Assembly (NCBI GenBank): GCA_004134985.1
Contig: REGQ01000064.1
Span: 372,001-436,000 of the forward strand
Direction: 5' to 3'
DNA length: 64,000 nucleotides
Origin: Paenibacillaceae bacterium
GTDB taxonomy: Bacteria > Bacillota > Bacilli > Paenibacillales > Paenibacillaceae
Shown here in pieces: positions 20,845-31,258 of the stretch; positions within the stretch are counted from its first letter, which is position 1; the number at the start of each line of letters is the position of its first letter. The translations under genes were made by a program, and so were the position numbers. Below the pieces are notes generated by a model. The model saw only the letters and a program-made list of their open reading frames with translations, had not been told where the DNA came from and searched no databases.

Positions 20845-20876
20845 CGACACCCCCGTTTTCGAAAACGGGGGTGTCG
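20845..20876. terminator. Perfect 32-nt palindrome between rpsT and holA
   Basis: Arms CGACACCCCCGTTTTC and GAAAACGGGGGTGTCG are exactly complementary with no loop. It lies just after the holA stop (30 nt) in the convergent gap. No T-run follows on the minus strand, so it may terminate by hairpin alone or act as a block to read-through. Confidence 0.55.
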
Positions 20877-20906
20877 TCGCTTATGAGTATGTATGATGGG
20901 TAACAA

Positions 20907-21929
20907 CTATGCGCTCATCGAAAGCAAAAACAGCTCAACTCCCAGCACTTTGTCCACCTGTCCGGTCTTCATCTTAAAATCAAGGTCTGCAAGCTTGGAC
21001 AACCGGTCAGCCAGTTCCTTCTGACCAAATCCTTTGGCTTTCTCAGCAGACAGCTTTACAACATACGGATGCAAACCCAACTGCGATGCCATCTGCTGCG
21101 GTGAATATTGCTGCTCTTCCAACCCTTTAATTTGCAGCATAATGCGAAATTGTCTCGCCATGAGCGCAGCGATCTTAATCGGCTCTTCTCTGCGCAGCAG
21201 GAGATCTTTGTAAATGCCCAGCGCACGTCCGGTTTGTCTCCCCGTCATCGCGTCAACCAAAGCAAATACATCTTCCTCAACAGAAGACACCAGCAGCCGC
21301 TCAACATCCTCACGACCCACTGTACCGCCTTGCCCTGCAAACAAGCACAGCTTGTCCACTTCCTGGGCAAGCTGCTGCAGCGCCGTTCCTGCACGCAGCA
21401 CGATTAGTTCAGCCGCATCCTCTGTAATCGTCCGACCTTGTCCTGATGCACGACGAACAATCCAGCGCGTCAGCTCCTGGCCTGCCAGCTCTGGGAAGGA
21501 CAGCAATGCATCCTGACTCTTCAGCTGCTTCACCAGCTTGCGCCGCTCATCAAGCTTTTCCACAGGTACAACAAATACGATGGTGCTCGTATCGCAAGGT
21601 TCTTTCAAATATTGCAGAAGGCGATCGGTATTATGTTCAATTTTCCCGCCTTCCTTGCCTCCTGCCGCAAGCAAGGTTTGATCGCGGATCAACACAATTT
21701 TGTGAGCGACAAAAAAAGGCAGCGTTTCCGCTTCCAAAACTGCCTCATCAATCGAAGACTCCGACGTATCAAATTTAACTAAGCCAAGATCCCGATGTTC
21801 TGCATCCAGCAACTGATCCGATAGATAGGAGACGAATTCCTGCATCCGGTAACGATCCTTGCCGTAAACAACATAAATAGGACGGTTTTTGCCCTCCTTG
21901 ATTTCCTTTGCTGCGGTACGCATATCCAT
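20907..21929 (-). CDS. holA: DNA polymerase III subunit delta (HolA)
   Basis: A 340-residue clamp-loader delta subunit (YqeN). It begins with IKEGKNRPIYVVYGKDRYRMQEFV and shows the two-domain layout of HolA, with LTRWIVRRASGQGRTI and the C-terminal collar helices (ALMARQFRIMLQIKGLE). ATG 21929 has GGAGG upstream. In B. subtilis it also lies between comEC and rpsT. Confidence 0.93.
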   Translation of the reverse strand: MDMRTAAKEIKEGKNRPIYVVYGKDRYRMQEFVSYLSDQLLDAEHRDLGLVKFDTSESSIDEAVLEAETLPFFVAHKIVLIRDQTLLAAGGKEGGKIEHNTDRLLQYLKEPCDTSTIVFVVPVEKLDERRKLVKQLKSQDALLSFPELAGQELTRWIVRRASGQGRTITEDAAELIVLRAGTALQQLAQEVDKLCLFAGQGGTVGREDVERLLVSSVEEDVFALVDAMTGRQTGRALGIYKDLLLRREEPIKIAALMARQFRIMLQIKGLEEQQYSPQQMASQLGLHPYVVKLSAEKAKGFGQKELADRLSKLADLDFKMKTGQVDKVLGVELFLLSMSA

Positions 21930-22026
21930 CGACTATCCTCCATTCATTGGGAGCTGTACTAACGCTTGCGGCTCCAGCGTCCTTTCTCAAGAAGAACCAT
22001 CCTTAAGCGATAACTGTTTTATTGCA

Positions 22027-22061
22027 ACAAAGGGATGGAGCCTTAAGGCCCATCCCTTTGT
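22027..22061. terminator. Hairpin downstream of the anti-sigma gene
   Basis: 12-bp stem ACAAAGGGATGG / CCATCCCTTTGT around a GCCTTAAGGC inner palindrome, 150 nt after the anti-sigma stop. Probably the terminator of the sigma/anti-sigma transcript before holA; the T-run is poor. The remaining part of 21930-22210 shows nothing else. Confidence 0.5.
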
Positions 22062-22210
22062 CCTTGCGCATCTATATAAACATCAAGAGGAGTATGAGGC
22101 TTCCCCTCCTTCAGATGATCATACGATTTGTCAAGGCTTCGACTCGACTTCCCGTAAAAGTACTATACGCAAAGCCGGTGCAAAGTGTGCAGCTTCTTCT
22201 GTTCAATCCG

Positions 22211-23590
22211 TTACTGCTTTGTCTCTGTCCAATCTTTAATTTGGACAATGTAGCGTTCTGTATTTTGCTTGCCGTCCGCTACCTGCTCGTCTTTGGATTC
22301 AGTCTTATTGCCCGTATCCTGCTTGCCGCCATCAGTTGGCTTTTCAGTCACCATTTCATACGACAAGCTCTTTCCGTCCTTGGCCCATTCAAAGTTACCC
22401 AGACTTCCTGCTCTGGTGCTGCTTTGGAACAGCAAAGTTCCATTGTTCACATCGTAAATTTTCAATTCGCCAAAGAGAAACACCGCATTATAGACGCCAT
22501 CAGGAGACAGCAGTTCCACTCCGGCAACTGTAGATGACAAATAAGCATCATCCGCCATAAAACCTAAACCTTGCTGAGGAACGGCGCTTTCCATTACAGC
22601 AGGCTCATCGCTTGCTGATTGGTTCGCTGTGCCATCCTTCGTTTGCAAGCTCTTGTCTGGCGAAACACTGTTTTCGGTCATTTCACCAGCGTCATGCGTA
22701 GAGCGGGAATTAGTGCCTTGAGGCGAAATCTGACCACCGCTTTGATCCACTACATCAGCCGGCAGATCGCTGGCTCCTGCATCCCCGTTATCATGCTTCT
22801 CCGCAGATTCTTTACCGGCATCAGTTCCCGAAGGGCTGGCAGATGATATCGTGCCTTTTGATTGCTCCTTCACCGGTTGATCGGCTGAAGGCGCATTATT
22901 GCCGCCGTTCACTTTATTATTGTCCGTTATCGTAACACCGAACTGTGAATTGCCGCTGCCATCAGAACCTCCGGCTGGCGCGTCACCAGCTTCGGCAGGT
23001 GCTTCCTCCGTCTCTACAGCAGCTTTATGGTTGATGTCTGTTTCCGTCTCGGAATTCATCGCATCAGCACTTTGTTCTGTTACCTGGAATGCTGAAGCAT
23101 CGCTGTCGGTGGCTGACTCATTTCCCTCAGCCGAGCTGCTGCTGACATCATTGGATGAAGGCAACGCATGCTCAAGCGCATTCGGCAATGATGATGGATT
23201 GTAGGTAATTAGAAACAATCCAGCCACCACACCAGCGGCAATTGCGCCGCCCAATGCGCGGACCGACCAGCGGTCTCGCCATCTTCGCTTCTCAGCCGAC
23301 GGCTGGCGGCGACGTGACGGTACTGCGGGAGGAGCTTGAATCTCTGGCTCTTTTACTTTATCTGCAGCTTCCAATTGCTCCAAGCGGGGCATAATTGCAT
23401 CGACAAGGCTATAGCTTGGCGTAACCTTCGGCAAGTTCTCGAGATCATCAGACAGCCGTTTCAACCGTTCGTACATCGCGGCACAGTCCGGGCACTGCCT
23501 TGTATGCTGCATCAGAACTTCGAGTTCTTGATCGTCCAGGTCACCGTCAAGCTGCCTCTGCATATATTCGATCACCTCTTGGCATTTCAT
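22211..23590 (-). CDS. Membrane anti-sigma factor with zinc-binding N-terminus
   Basis: A 459-residue protein. The first 40 residues form a ZAS/zf-HC2 anti-sigma domain, with Cys3 and the H-x3-C-x2-C motif His29, Cys33, Cys36. One membrane helix at about 111-130 splits the protein; the remaining 330 residues are extracytoplasmic, very rich in Ser, Ala, Gly, Asp and Glu (low complexity) up to about 320, ending in a more ordered region (LLSPDGVYNAVFLFGELKIY). It overlaps the sigma gene by ATGA, so it almost surely holds that sigma factor at the membrane. The signal sensed is unknown. Confidence 0.86.
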   Translation of the reverse strand: MKCQEVIEYMQRQLDGDLDDQELEVLMQHTRQCPDCAAMYERLKRLSDDLENLPKVTPSYSLVDAIMPRLEQLEAADKVKEPEIQAPPAVPSRRRQPSAEKRRWRDRWSVRALGGAIAAGVVAGLFLITYNPSSLPNALEHALPSSNDVSSSSAEGNESATDSDASAFQVTEQSADAMNSETETDINHKAAVETEEAPAEAGDAPAGGSDGSGNSQFGVTITDNNKVNGGNNAPSADQPVKEQSKGTISSASPSGTDAGKESAEKHDNGDAGASDLPADVVDQSGGQISPQGTNSRSTHDAGEMTENSVSPDKSLQTKDGTANQSASDEPAVMESAVPQQGLGFMADDAYLSSTVAGVELLSPDGVYNAVFLFGELKIYDVNNGTLLFQSSTRAGSLGNFEWAKDGKSLSYEMVTEKPTDGGKQDTGNKTESKDEQVADGKQNTERYIVQIKDWTETKQ

Positions 23591-24135
23591 CCTCGGACAC
23601 CACCTTTCTGATAATCCTGGAGCAACGATTGAAGTTGTTGTCTTGCCCGAAAAAGATAAGATTTCACTGTATTTAATGGTAAATCAAGAGAGTCGGCTAT
23701 TTCATTGTACGAGAAATCCTGCATGTATCGGAGCACCACAACCGCTCGATGATGCTCGGGCAGCTTGTCAATCGCTTCTCTGATATCCTGAGCAACATAG
23801 CCGGACAACACCTCGTCCTCAACATTTTGCTTCTCCTTGAATACCATCTCGTGCTCATCAATTGAAACCGTCGGTTTGTTCCGTCGAAATTTATCAATGC
23901 AAATGTTGGTAACAATTCGCTGTACCCACGTTTTAAATTGAGCCTTTTCTTCATAAGAACCGATTTTGGTATAAATGCGAATGAGCGCTTCCTGAGCGGC
24001 ATCCATCGCATCCTGTTCATTGTTAACTATATAATAGGCTGTCCGATATACATGATTTTCAATCTCGCGCAATAGGGTTATTAGAGCGTCGCGATCGCCC
24101 GACTGAGCGGCTCTGATGAGACCAGGCTCCACCAC
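23587..24135 (-). CDS. ECF RNA polymerase sigma factor
   Basis: A 182-residue ECF sigma factor. Region 2 is seen at YRTAYYIVNNEQDAMDAAQEALIRIY...KFKTWVQRI-like and region 4 at LPEHHRAVVVLRYMQDFSYNEIADSLDLPLNTVKSYLFRARQQL. GTG 24135 is taken as the start because GGGGGA precedes it; the longer frame to 24204 has none. Stop overlaps the anti-sigma start, giving translational coupling. A promoter of ECF type lies just upstream, so it probably controls itself. Location between holA and comEC is unusual against B. subtilis, where these two are closer. Confidence 0.92.
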   Translation of the reverse strand: MVEPGLIRAAQSGDRDALITLLREIENHVYRTAYYIVNNEQDAMDAAQEALIRIYTKIGSYEEKAQFKTWVQRIVTNICIDKFRRNKPTVSIDEHEMVFKEKQNVEDEVLSGYVAQDIREAIDKLPEHHRAVVVLRYMQDFSYNEIADSLDLPLNTVKSYLFRARQQLQSLLQDYQKGGVRG

Positions 24136-24164
24136 AAATGGTCCCCCTCTCTTGCAACCTTTCT

Positions 24165-24191
24165 GACGGAAAGGCTGATTAAAATGTTGCA
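24165..24191 (-). promoter_or_regulatory. ECF-type promoter of the sigma/anti-sigma operon
   Basis: TGCAAC (24186-24191) and CGTC (24165-24168), minus strand, with 17 bp between AAC and CGTC. This fits the AAC...CGTC pattern of ECF sigma promoters, and it sits 29 bp upstream of the GTG start. Autoregulation is inferred. Confidence 0.6.
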
Positions 24192-24367
24192 GTCCAAACT
24201 GCATTTACTAAAGATTTCATAAAAAAAAGGATAAGCTTGGTTATTGGAGCCAATAATGTTCTGCTTCATTCATTTATATAAACATTGTAATCACGCATTT
24301 ATCCAGCTTTTAGAATAGCAGAAAACAGTTGCTTCGTATAGTCTCGATCATTGGAAAAAGGCTGATC

Positions 24368-27091
24368 CTAGCGGATCAGCTTGGTGCGTTGAAACATTTG
24401 GTCAGCTGTGATGCGGAACTGAATTTCCCCATCCAGATCTGTTCGCAGCACTGGAATTCCACGAATATCGAGTCTCTCAACTACGGTAGGATGCGGATGT
24501 CCATAATGATTGAAGCGTCCGGCAGAGATAAGCGCCGCGTCCGGCTTCCAATAATTCAGCCATTCGTCAGTGGTCGAGGTACGACTGCCATGGTGCGCCA
24601 CTTTCAACAAAGAAATGCTTTCCTGTCGAGTGCCATCTGCATAGTCAAGCCCTTCATTCAGCAGGGTATCCCTTGCCAATGAGCGGATCAACCCCCGCTC
24701 TGCCGCCGCCTCGATATCACCGGTCATCAACAGCCGTTTCCCATAGAGTTCGATTAGAAATACTACGCTGCGATTATTTTGATCTTTGACTGTTTCAATT
24801 GCCGTTTCGGCCGATTGAGCGCCGTCTATGGCGTTGACCATCTTCGTGCTGTCTGTGCAGCTTTCCCCTTGAGGCGATTGAGGCCAGAGTACCTGCAGAC
24901 TGACTTCTCTCTCCATCTGCCACCTCTGGCCGGCACAGGCAGCATATATAGGAATCGAGCGATTCAGCGCGAGCTGCAGTGTTTCCAGCATTTCTCCTGA
25001 AGGTTTAAGCGATCCGTTCCATAAGATGCGGCGGACCGGGATGGATTGCAGCACCGCTTTTAAGCCCCCGACATGATCTTGATCCAGATGCGTAATGACG
25101 AGCATGTCGATTTGCTTTACCCCTCGTTTTTTTAATAATGGCACCAGCACTTTACGTCCTACTTCGAAAGGGTCCCGCCGCATTCGCCATTCAGTCCCGG
25201 GTCTGCGAAATTGGCTTGTGCCCCCGCCGTCAACCAGCACCCATCCGCCTGATGGCAATCGAATCAGCGTTGCATCTCCCTGCCCGATATCAATGATTGC
25301 CACCTGCGCCGAGCGTTCGAAACGATCAGGCTCATAAGCATACAACAGCAGCAATGCGGCAGCCATGACCATTGCCCCGGCAGCGATGGAGCCGCTGGCT
25401 CTCGACGTGCTTCCCTGATGGGCGGACGCCAAGTTCTGCAACGGTGATGTCGCATTGTCATCCATGCCGCCCAGAGGCATTGTAGGCGGGCCAGCAGGCT
25501 GTCCATCCTTCCCCGCAAATGCGGCAGCCGTTGATAGGGTTCTGCGGTTTGTCCGATGCGCGATCAATTTAAAGGCAGCAATAAGCAATATGTACCAGAC
25601 GGCCATCCACCATCCAGGTGGTGAAGGCCAAATCATGCGGAGCGCGTCCGACTTTTGCAAGAAATCGGTCGCCAGGTAAGTAAGATCATTGGCTTTCTCA
25701 GCTACCGCTGCAACCCATTTGCCGCCAGTCGGCCAAAGCATCGCAAGCAGCAGTGAACAGGCGCCTGCAGGCATGGCCACCAGACTAATAAATGGCACTA
25801 GCAGTATGTTCGTCGGCAAGGAAATAAAGTTGTATTGATTGAAGTAATAGATCGTCAACGGAAATGAACCGAGGTCCGCGACGACTGACACGACAAGGGA
25901 ATCCAGCAGCGGACCTGCTTTGCGGCTCTGGGGCAGTGCCTTGCGCAGTGGCGGAACACCGATGATGAGGACACCCGTGACGATAAAAGACATCTGAAAG
26001 CTGATATTCTCGATGAGATAGGGGTCAAAGACAAGCATTAGCAGTGCAGCAGCAGCCAACAGATGTAAGCCGTCTTTCAGCATCTGCCGCTTGGCGGCGA
26101 GCAGACCGATGATGGCCATCATTCCTGCACGAACCACCGAGGGTTCCGCCCCTGTAAGCAGAACATAGCAAGGAATGGCAGCAATCATCACTGTCATCGC
26201 CGTCTCACGCGCAAGTCGCAGCTGCCGCAGCACCAAATTCAGACCGTACAAAAAAATGCCCACATGAAGTCCGGATATGGCGAGAATGTGGGTAAGCCCC
26301 AGGTCGGCGTACTGCAAATAGCGCTCGGGATCAAGATCATCGCGTATACCGAGCACGAGCCCTTTCATGTAGCCCGCCTGCTCGTCGGGGTACAATTTAT
26401 CCATCCGCGCGCCCAGCGCAGCCCGCAGCGCATCGATCTGCCCGCGAAGCGCAGCCGCGGACCAGCGCGGGCCAGGCGCCGCCTTGACAGCAGCGGCGCC
26501 TTCGACTTTGAACAGCCAGTGGATACGCTGGCTGTTCAAGTATCGGCGGTAATCGAAGCCGCCGAAATTGGTCGCTGAAGCCGGCAGCGTCAGCTCGCCG
26601 GCCAGCTGCACGTGATCGCCGCGCCGCCAGGCTGCGGCGACAGCCTGCTCCGGCTGCTCTGCCAGCCGGAGCTGCACCTGCATGCGCTCGCCAGCCTGGC
26701 GAGGCGCTATGTCATCGGCAGCGCTGACCGTATCGGCGGCGATGCGGAACTGCACGCGGTCCCCGTCGACGGTGACCGCGGAAATGATCTTGCCTGTAAC
26801 GGCGGCCGGTATGGCCTGCGGCGGGAACGAGGACATCGCTTCCTCGCGCAAATCTTGCAAACTGGTATGGTTGCGCGAGTCCGCCCACATCCGCTCGCCT
26901 GCTGCCGCAGCATAAGCAAGCCAGCAGAGCGCGACCAGCCGCCATGGCGCAAGTCTTAGCACAATGAGCGCCGACCCCGCGATTACAAACGCGGACAGCG
27001 CCAATATTGCGCCCAGTCTGTCTAGCCCCGCCGCAGCGGCGCTCCCCGCCACCCAACAGATGGTAAACCACAAGATCGGACGTTTTGTCAT
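24368..27091 (-). CDS. comEC: DNA internalisation competence protein ComEC/Rec2
   Basis: A 907-residue polytopic membrane protein forming the channel for incoming single-stranded DNA in transformation. N-terminal DUF4131 with two helices, the central Competence domain (GLVLGIRDDLDPERYLQYADLGLTHIL... ISGLHVGIF), and a C-terminal metallo-beta-lactamase-like domain with DIGQGDA and THLDQDHVGG. ATG 27091 has CAAGGAGGGG upstream; 60 further codons of open frame upstream are not needed. Downstream of comEB. Full length, so apparently functional. Confidence 0.94.
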   Translation of the reverse strand: MTKRPILWFTICWVAGSAAAAGLDRLGAILALSAFVIAGSALIVLRLAPWRLVALCWLAYAAAAGERMWADSRNHTSLQDLREEAMSSFPPQAIPAAVTGKIISAVTVDGDRVQFRIAADTVSAADDIAPRQAGERMQVQLRLAEQPEQAVAAAWRRGDHVQLAGELTLPASATNFGGFDYRRYLNSQRIHWLFKVEGAAAVKAAPGPRWSAAALRGQIDALRAALGARMDKLYPDEQAGYMKGLVLGIRDDLDPERYLQYADLGLTHILAISGLHVGIFLYGLNLVLRQLRLARETAMTVMIAAIPCYVLLTGAEPSVVRAGMMAIIGLLAAKRQMLKDGLHLLAAAALLMLVFDPYLIENISFQMSFIVTGVLIIGVPPLRKALPQSRKAGPLLDSLVVSVVADLGSFPLTIYYFNQYNFISLPTNILLVPFISLVAMPAGACSLLLAMLWPTGGKWVAAVAEKANDLTYLATDFLQKSDALRMIWPSPPGWWMAVWYILLIAAFKLIAHRTNRRTLSTAAAFAGKDGQPAGPPTMPLGGMDDNATSPLQNLASAHQGSTSRASGSIAAGAMVMAAALLLLYAYEPDRFERSAQVAIIDIGQGDATLIRLPSGGWVLVDGGGTSQFRRPGTEWRMRRDPFEVGRKVLVPLLKKRGVKQIDMLVITHLDQDHVGGLKAVLQSIPVRRILWNGSLKPSGEMLETLQLALNRSIPIYAACAGQRWQMEREVSLQVLWPQSPQGESCTDSTKMVNAIDGAQSAETAIETVKDQNNRSVVFLIELYGKRLLMTGDIEAAAERGLIRSLARDTLLNEGLDYADGTRQESISLLKVAHHGSRTSTTDEWLNYWKPDAALISAGRFNHYGHPHPTVVERLDIRGIPVLRTDLDGEIQFRITADQMFQRTKLIR

Positions 27092-27140
27092 TCCTTCCCC
27101 TCCTTGGCTTGGGGCAAATGCCCTGTTGTATTCTGTTGTG

Positions 27141-27257
27141 TTGTACACCCTATCTCCGCTAAGCCAGCCGCGGTACGAAAAACCAATAAGCGCAGGCCCA
27201 ACAATCAACAAAGCCTGCCGACCTTCTAACCCTCCCAACCTGAGATAGGGTATACAA
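27141..27257. repeat. Long inverted repeat in the comEC leader
   Basis: TTGTACACCCTATCTC (27141-27156) and GAGATAGGGTATACAA (27242-27257) are complementary at 15 of 16 positions, separated by 85 bp with a further GCAGGC/GCCTGC stem. It may be an RNA leader structure of comEC or a small MITE-like element with terminal inverted repeats; no clear target duplication flanks it. Confidence 0.55.
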
Positions 27258-27312
27258 ATAAAAACGTACATGCTGCCTTGCCCCCCACTCCTGACACAAA
27301 CGGAACAGGTAT

Positions 27313-27365
27313 AAAAAAGGGAAGAACCTCCTTACACATCATCGATGCGTAAGGAGGTTCTTCCC
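27313..27365 (-). terminator. Terminator after comEB
   Basis: Perfect 17-bp stem (arms 27319-27335 and 27349-27365, starting GGGAAGAACCTCC) followed on the minus strand by six T (27313-27318). A strong intrinsic terminator about 95 nt past the comEB stop, which means comEC needs its own promoter or read-through. The rest of the 27092-27458 gap holds only the inverted repeat. Confidence 0.92.
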
Positions 27366-27458
27366 CCATGCGTTATTGTGCGCAAGCCTAAACAATGCCT
27401 GCTATAGTGCAGCTTGCTGTAAGCACGCCGCATGTCGGTGTTCCCAGTGCCATGCCAG

Positions 27459-27986
27459 TTACGGCGAGGTTGGGATAAGCGTCTGCTCCGGGGGCTCATA
27501 ATCGCCCAACTGCCGGAATATTATGCCTTTCTGGGTCATCAGTTGCGTCACTTTATCATTATCCTTCAGATAAGGACGGTGAAACACAATTTCCTGCACA
27601 CCGCTGTTGGCCAGCATGTTGGCACATGTCCAGCACGGCTGATCGGTTACATACACGGTCGAACCTTCCCGATCAATTCGATCCGTAAAGAGCAATAAAT
27701 TCTGTTCCGCATGAATCGTCCGGATACAGCGCTGCTTTTTTACCATTTGGGTTTGGCCTGAATCCGGTTCATGCTGCATTTCGTATTCTTCAACGATCAT
27801 ACAACCTGCTTCCGAGCAGTCCTGAACACCCATCGGCGCGCCATTATAGGCTGTTCCGAGCAATTTCTTCCCTTGTACCAGTACCGATCCAACATGCCGT
27901 CTCAGACATCTGGAACGAGTGGATACCATATAGGCGATATCCATAAAATAGGTATCCCAATCTTTGCGAAGGACGCCTTCATTCAT
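27459..27986 (-). CDS. comEB: ComE operon protein 2, dCMP deaminase family
   Basis: A 175-residue cytidine/dCMP deaminase-like protein. Zinc and catalytic motifs: TIHAEQNLL (HAE) and QPCWTCANML (PCxxC). RKDWDTYFMDIAYMVS and RSRCLRRHVGSVLV are typical of ComEB. Role is deamination of dCMP to dUMP; it is not strictly needed for DNA uptake in B. subtilis. The start is ATG 27986 or the GTG immediately before it; AAAGGA lies upstream of both. Confidence 0.92.
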   Translation of the reverse strand: MNEGVLRKDWDTYFMDIAYMVSTRSRCLRRHVGSVLVQGKKLLGTAYNGAPMGVQDCSEAGCMIVEEYEMQHEPDSGQTQMVKKQRCIRTIHAEQNLLLFTDRIDREGSTVYVTDQPCWTCANMLANSGVQEIVFHRPYLKDNDKVTQLMTQKGIIFRQLGDYEPPEQTLIPTSP

Positions 27987-28115
27987 CACATTGTAATTCC
28001 TTTCTAAACTTAAACCGCCTCAGCCCACCTTTGCGAAAGCGGAACCGTTCCGCAGGTGAAGCCGAGCCGGTCTAATGTGTTTCAATATTGCGATTATATC
28101 CTTAAGAACAATAAA

Positions 28116-29480
<1,365 letters not shown>

Positions 29481-29486
29481 TCATAT

Positions 29487-30125
29487 TCAAGGGTTAACGA
29501 CAATGCTGTCTTTCATTTTTTCAAACATCTTGGCACCAATTCCTTTGACTCTGGTAACCTCCTCAATGGACTGAAAAAGTCCTCTGGTGCGGCGATCTTC
29601 GATAATCGCCATCGCCTTGGCAGGCCCAATACCCGGGATTGTTTCCAGTTGTGCGGCTGTAGCGTGATTCAAGTCAATTTTGCCTGAATCATGAACCCCT
29701 TGCATCTGTTCATCTTTCGTCGGCTCCGCTTCGCTCCCCTCCGGCTGGCCGCCTTTAGCAGAAGACTCCCCCTGATCCTGACTCTCCTGACGGCCTGTAT
29801 CAGCAGGCTCACGTTCAGAATTGCCGTCCTGCTGCGGTGGCTCTCCTTCAGGCTGCTTCTGCTCCTGCGCTTGCACAGACGACTGAACGTTCTCCTGCCC
29901 GTCTCTCCCCTCATTCAATGCTGCTTGTTGTTCAGCAGTTGACGCCCCGCTCTGTGGCACTGGCAGCACCTCGGCAATGGCCGCCTCCAAGCGGGCATTA
30001 ACCGGCAGCCACCCTTCAGGTTCGCCCCTTGCGGGCATCAGCAGGGCGATTGCTGCCAGAACCGCCCCAACACCAACAAGAATAGCGGCATGCATCCGCT
30101 GCTTCATCTTCAAAGGTTCATGCAT
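29487..30125 (-). CDS. comEA: Competence DNA receptor ComEA
   Basis: A 212-residue membrane-anchored DNA-binding protein for transformation. An N-terminal membrane helix (about AAILVGVGAVLAAIALLM), then an 80-residue disordered Gln/Glu-rich linker, then the C-terminal helix-hairpin-helix pair: DLNHATAAQLETIPGIGPAKA and VTRVKGIGAKMFEKM. ATG 30125 is chosen for the AGGAG 8 nt upstream; the much longer open frame runs into comER on the other strand. Divergent from comER. Confidence 0.92.
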   Translation of the reverse strand: MHEPLKMKQRMHAAILVGVGAVLAAIALLMPARGEPEGWLPVNARLEAAIAEVLPVPQSGASTAEQQAALNEGRDGQENVQSSVQAQEQKQPEGEPPQQDGNSEREPADTGRQESQDQGESSAKGGQPEGSEAEPTKDEQMQGVHDSGKIDLNHATAAQLETIPGIGPAKAMAIIEDRRTRGLFQSIEEVTRVKGIGAKMFEKMKDSIVVNP

Positions 30126-30267
30126 TCTCATCACTCCTGACGTTTCAACCTGTATTTTTTCAAAGAATGCCGCAATGTTGCGCAGCCTTGTGACATATCG
30201 TCCATGCCGCCCCGCATACGGTAGTAAGAGCAAGCAACATCTCATGCTGCAAGGAGGGAATCCCAAT

Positions 30268-31143
30268 ATGCTAAAGGTCGGATTTATCGGAACGGGCAGC
30301 ATGGGCGGACTGCTGATCGATTCATTGATTCTGTCCGGCGCGCTGCAGGCGCACCAGATCACGGTAAGCAATCGCACCTTTGCCAAAGCGGAAAAACTCG
30401 CAATCCGGCATCCCGGTATCCGGGCCGTCCACGCCAATGTAGAAGCGGCCTGTGACCGCGATCTCATCTTTTTATGTGTTAAGCCGCTGGAATTCAAATC
30501 TGTCATCGACGACATAAAGGCCAGTATGCACGCGGAACAAATGATCATCTCGATCACAAGTCCAGTGCTACTGGCCCAATTAGAGGAATGGCTGCCTTGC
30601 AAGGCGGCTAAAATCATCCCTAGTATAACAAACTTTGCTCTAAGCGGCGCAACCTTATGCATCTATGGCAGTCGCATCGAGGCGGAAGATGCGCAAACAA
30701 TCGAAAGGCTGCTGCGCCACATTAGCGAACCGCTGCGAATTGAGGAACAATATACCCGAATCGTATCCGATCTGTCCAGCTGCGGCCCTGCTTTCTTTGC
30801 TTTCCTGCTCCAACAATTCATCGATGCGGCCATCTCCGAAACCGGTCTGAATCGCGCCCAGGCGACAGCAGTAGCAAGCAATATGCTGCTTGGTACCGGT
30901 CGCCTGCTAACCGATGGCGGGTTTACCCCCGAACAATTGCAGTCCCGTGTTTCCGTTCCCGGCGGCATCACCGCCGAAGCGCTCAGAATGCTTGACTACG
31001 AACTGGACGGGGTATTCAACCGGTTAATTCGCACGACGCACGCCAAGTATGAAGAAGATGTGGCCAAGGTTGCCAGCTCCTTCAGGAAAGCAGCGACAGC
31101 CGACGCGCTCCACGTTGCAGACGGAGGACGGCACGACGACTAG
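30268..31143 (+). CDS. comER: ComER, pyrroline-5-carboxylate reductase-like
   Basis: A 291-residue dehydrogenase-fold protein. NAD(P)-binding motif KVGFIGTGSMGGLLIDS at the N-terminus and the ProC-like C-terminal domain (SSCGPAFFAFLLQQF, ...RVSVPGGITAEAL). Named for its place opposite comEA, which is conserved; reported as a sporulation/competence-linked regulator in Bacillus, with no proven enzyme activity. ATG 30268 has AAGGAGGG. The gap to leuS (31144-31258) holds nothing notable. Confidence 0.9.
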   Translation: MLKVGFIGTGSMGGLLIDSLILSGALQAHQITVSNRTFAKAEKLAIRHPGIRAVHANVEAACDRDLIFLCVKPLEFKSVIDDIKASMHAEQMIISITSPVLLAQLEEWLPCKAAKIIPSITNFALSGATLCIYGSRIEAEDAQTIERLLRHISEPLRIEEQYTRIVSDLSSCGPAFFAFLLQQFIDAAISETGLNRAQATAVASNMLLGTGRLLTDGGFTPEQLQSRVSVPGGITAEALRMLDYELDGVFNRLIRTTHAKYEEDVAKVASSFRKAATADALHVADGGRHDD

Positions 31144-31258
31144 GCACTCAGCCGGGCGTGCGCGATGAAGATCCCACCGCATCAATACAGCTAGACGCAA
31201 ACATCGGCGCTGCCCTCAAAACTACCTTCAAGGCTAAGAAACATTCTTAGGAAGCGGA

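Noticed and set aside
27092-27271. 60-residue N-terminal extension of ComEC
   Set aside because: Family homology and a strong ribosome site place the start at 27091; the extension is formed from the inverted-repeat region.
29977-30267. Long N-terminal extension of ComER
   Set aside because: It overlaps comEA on the other strand; ATG 30268 has AAGGAGGG and begins the NAD-binding motif.
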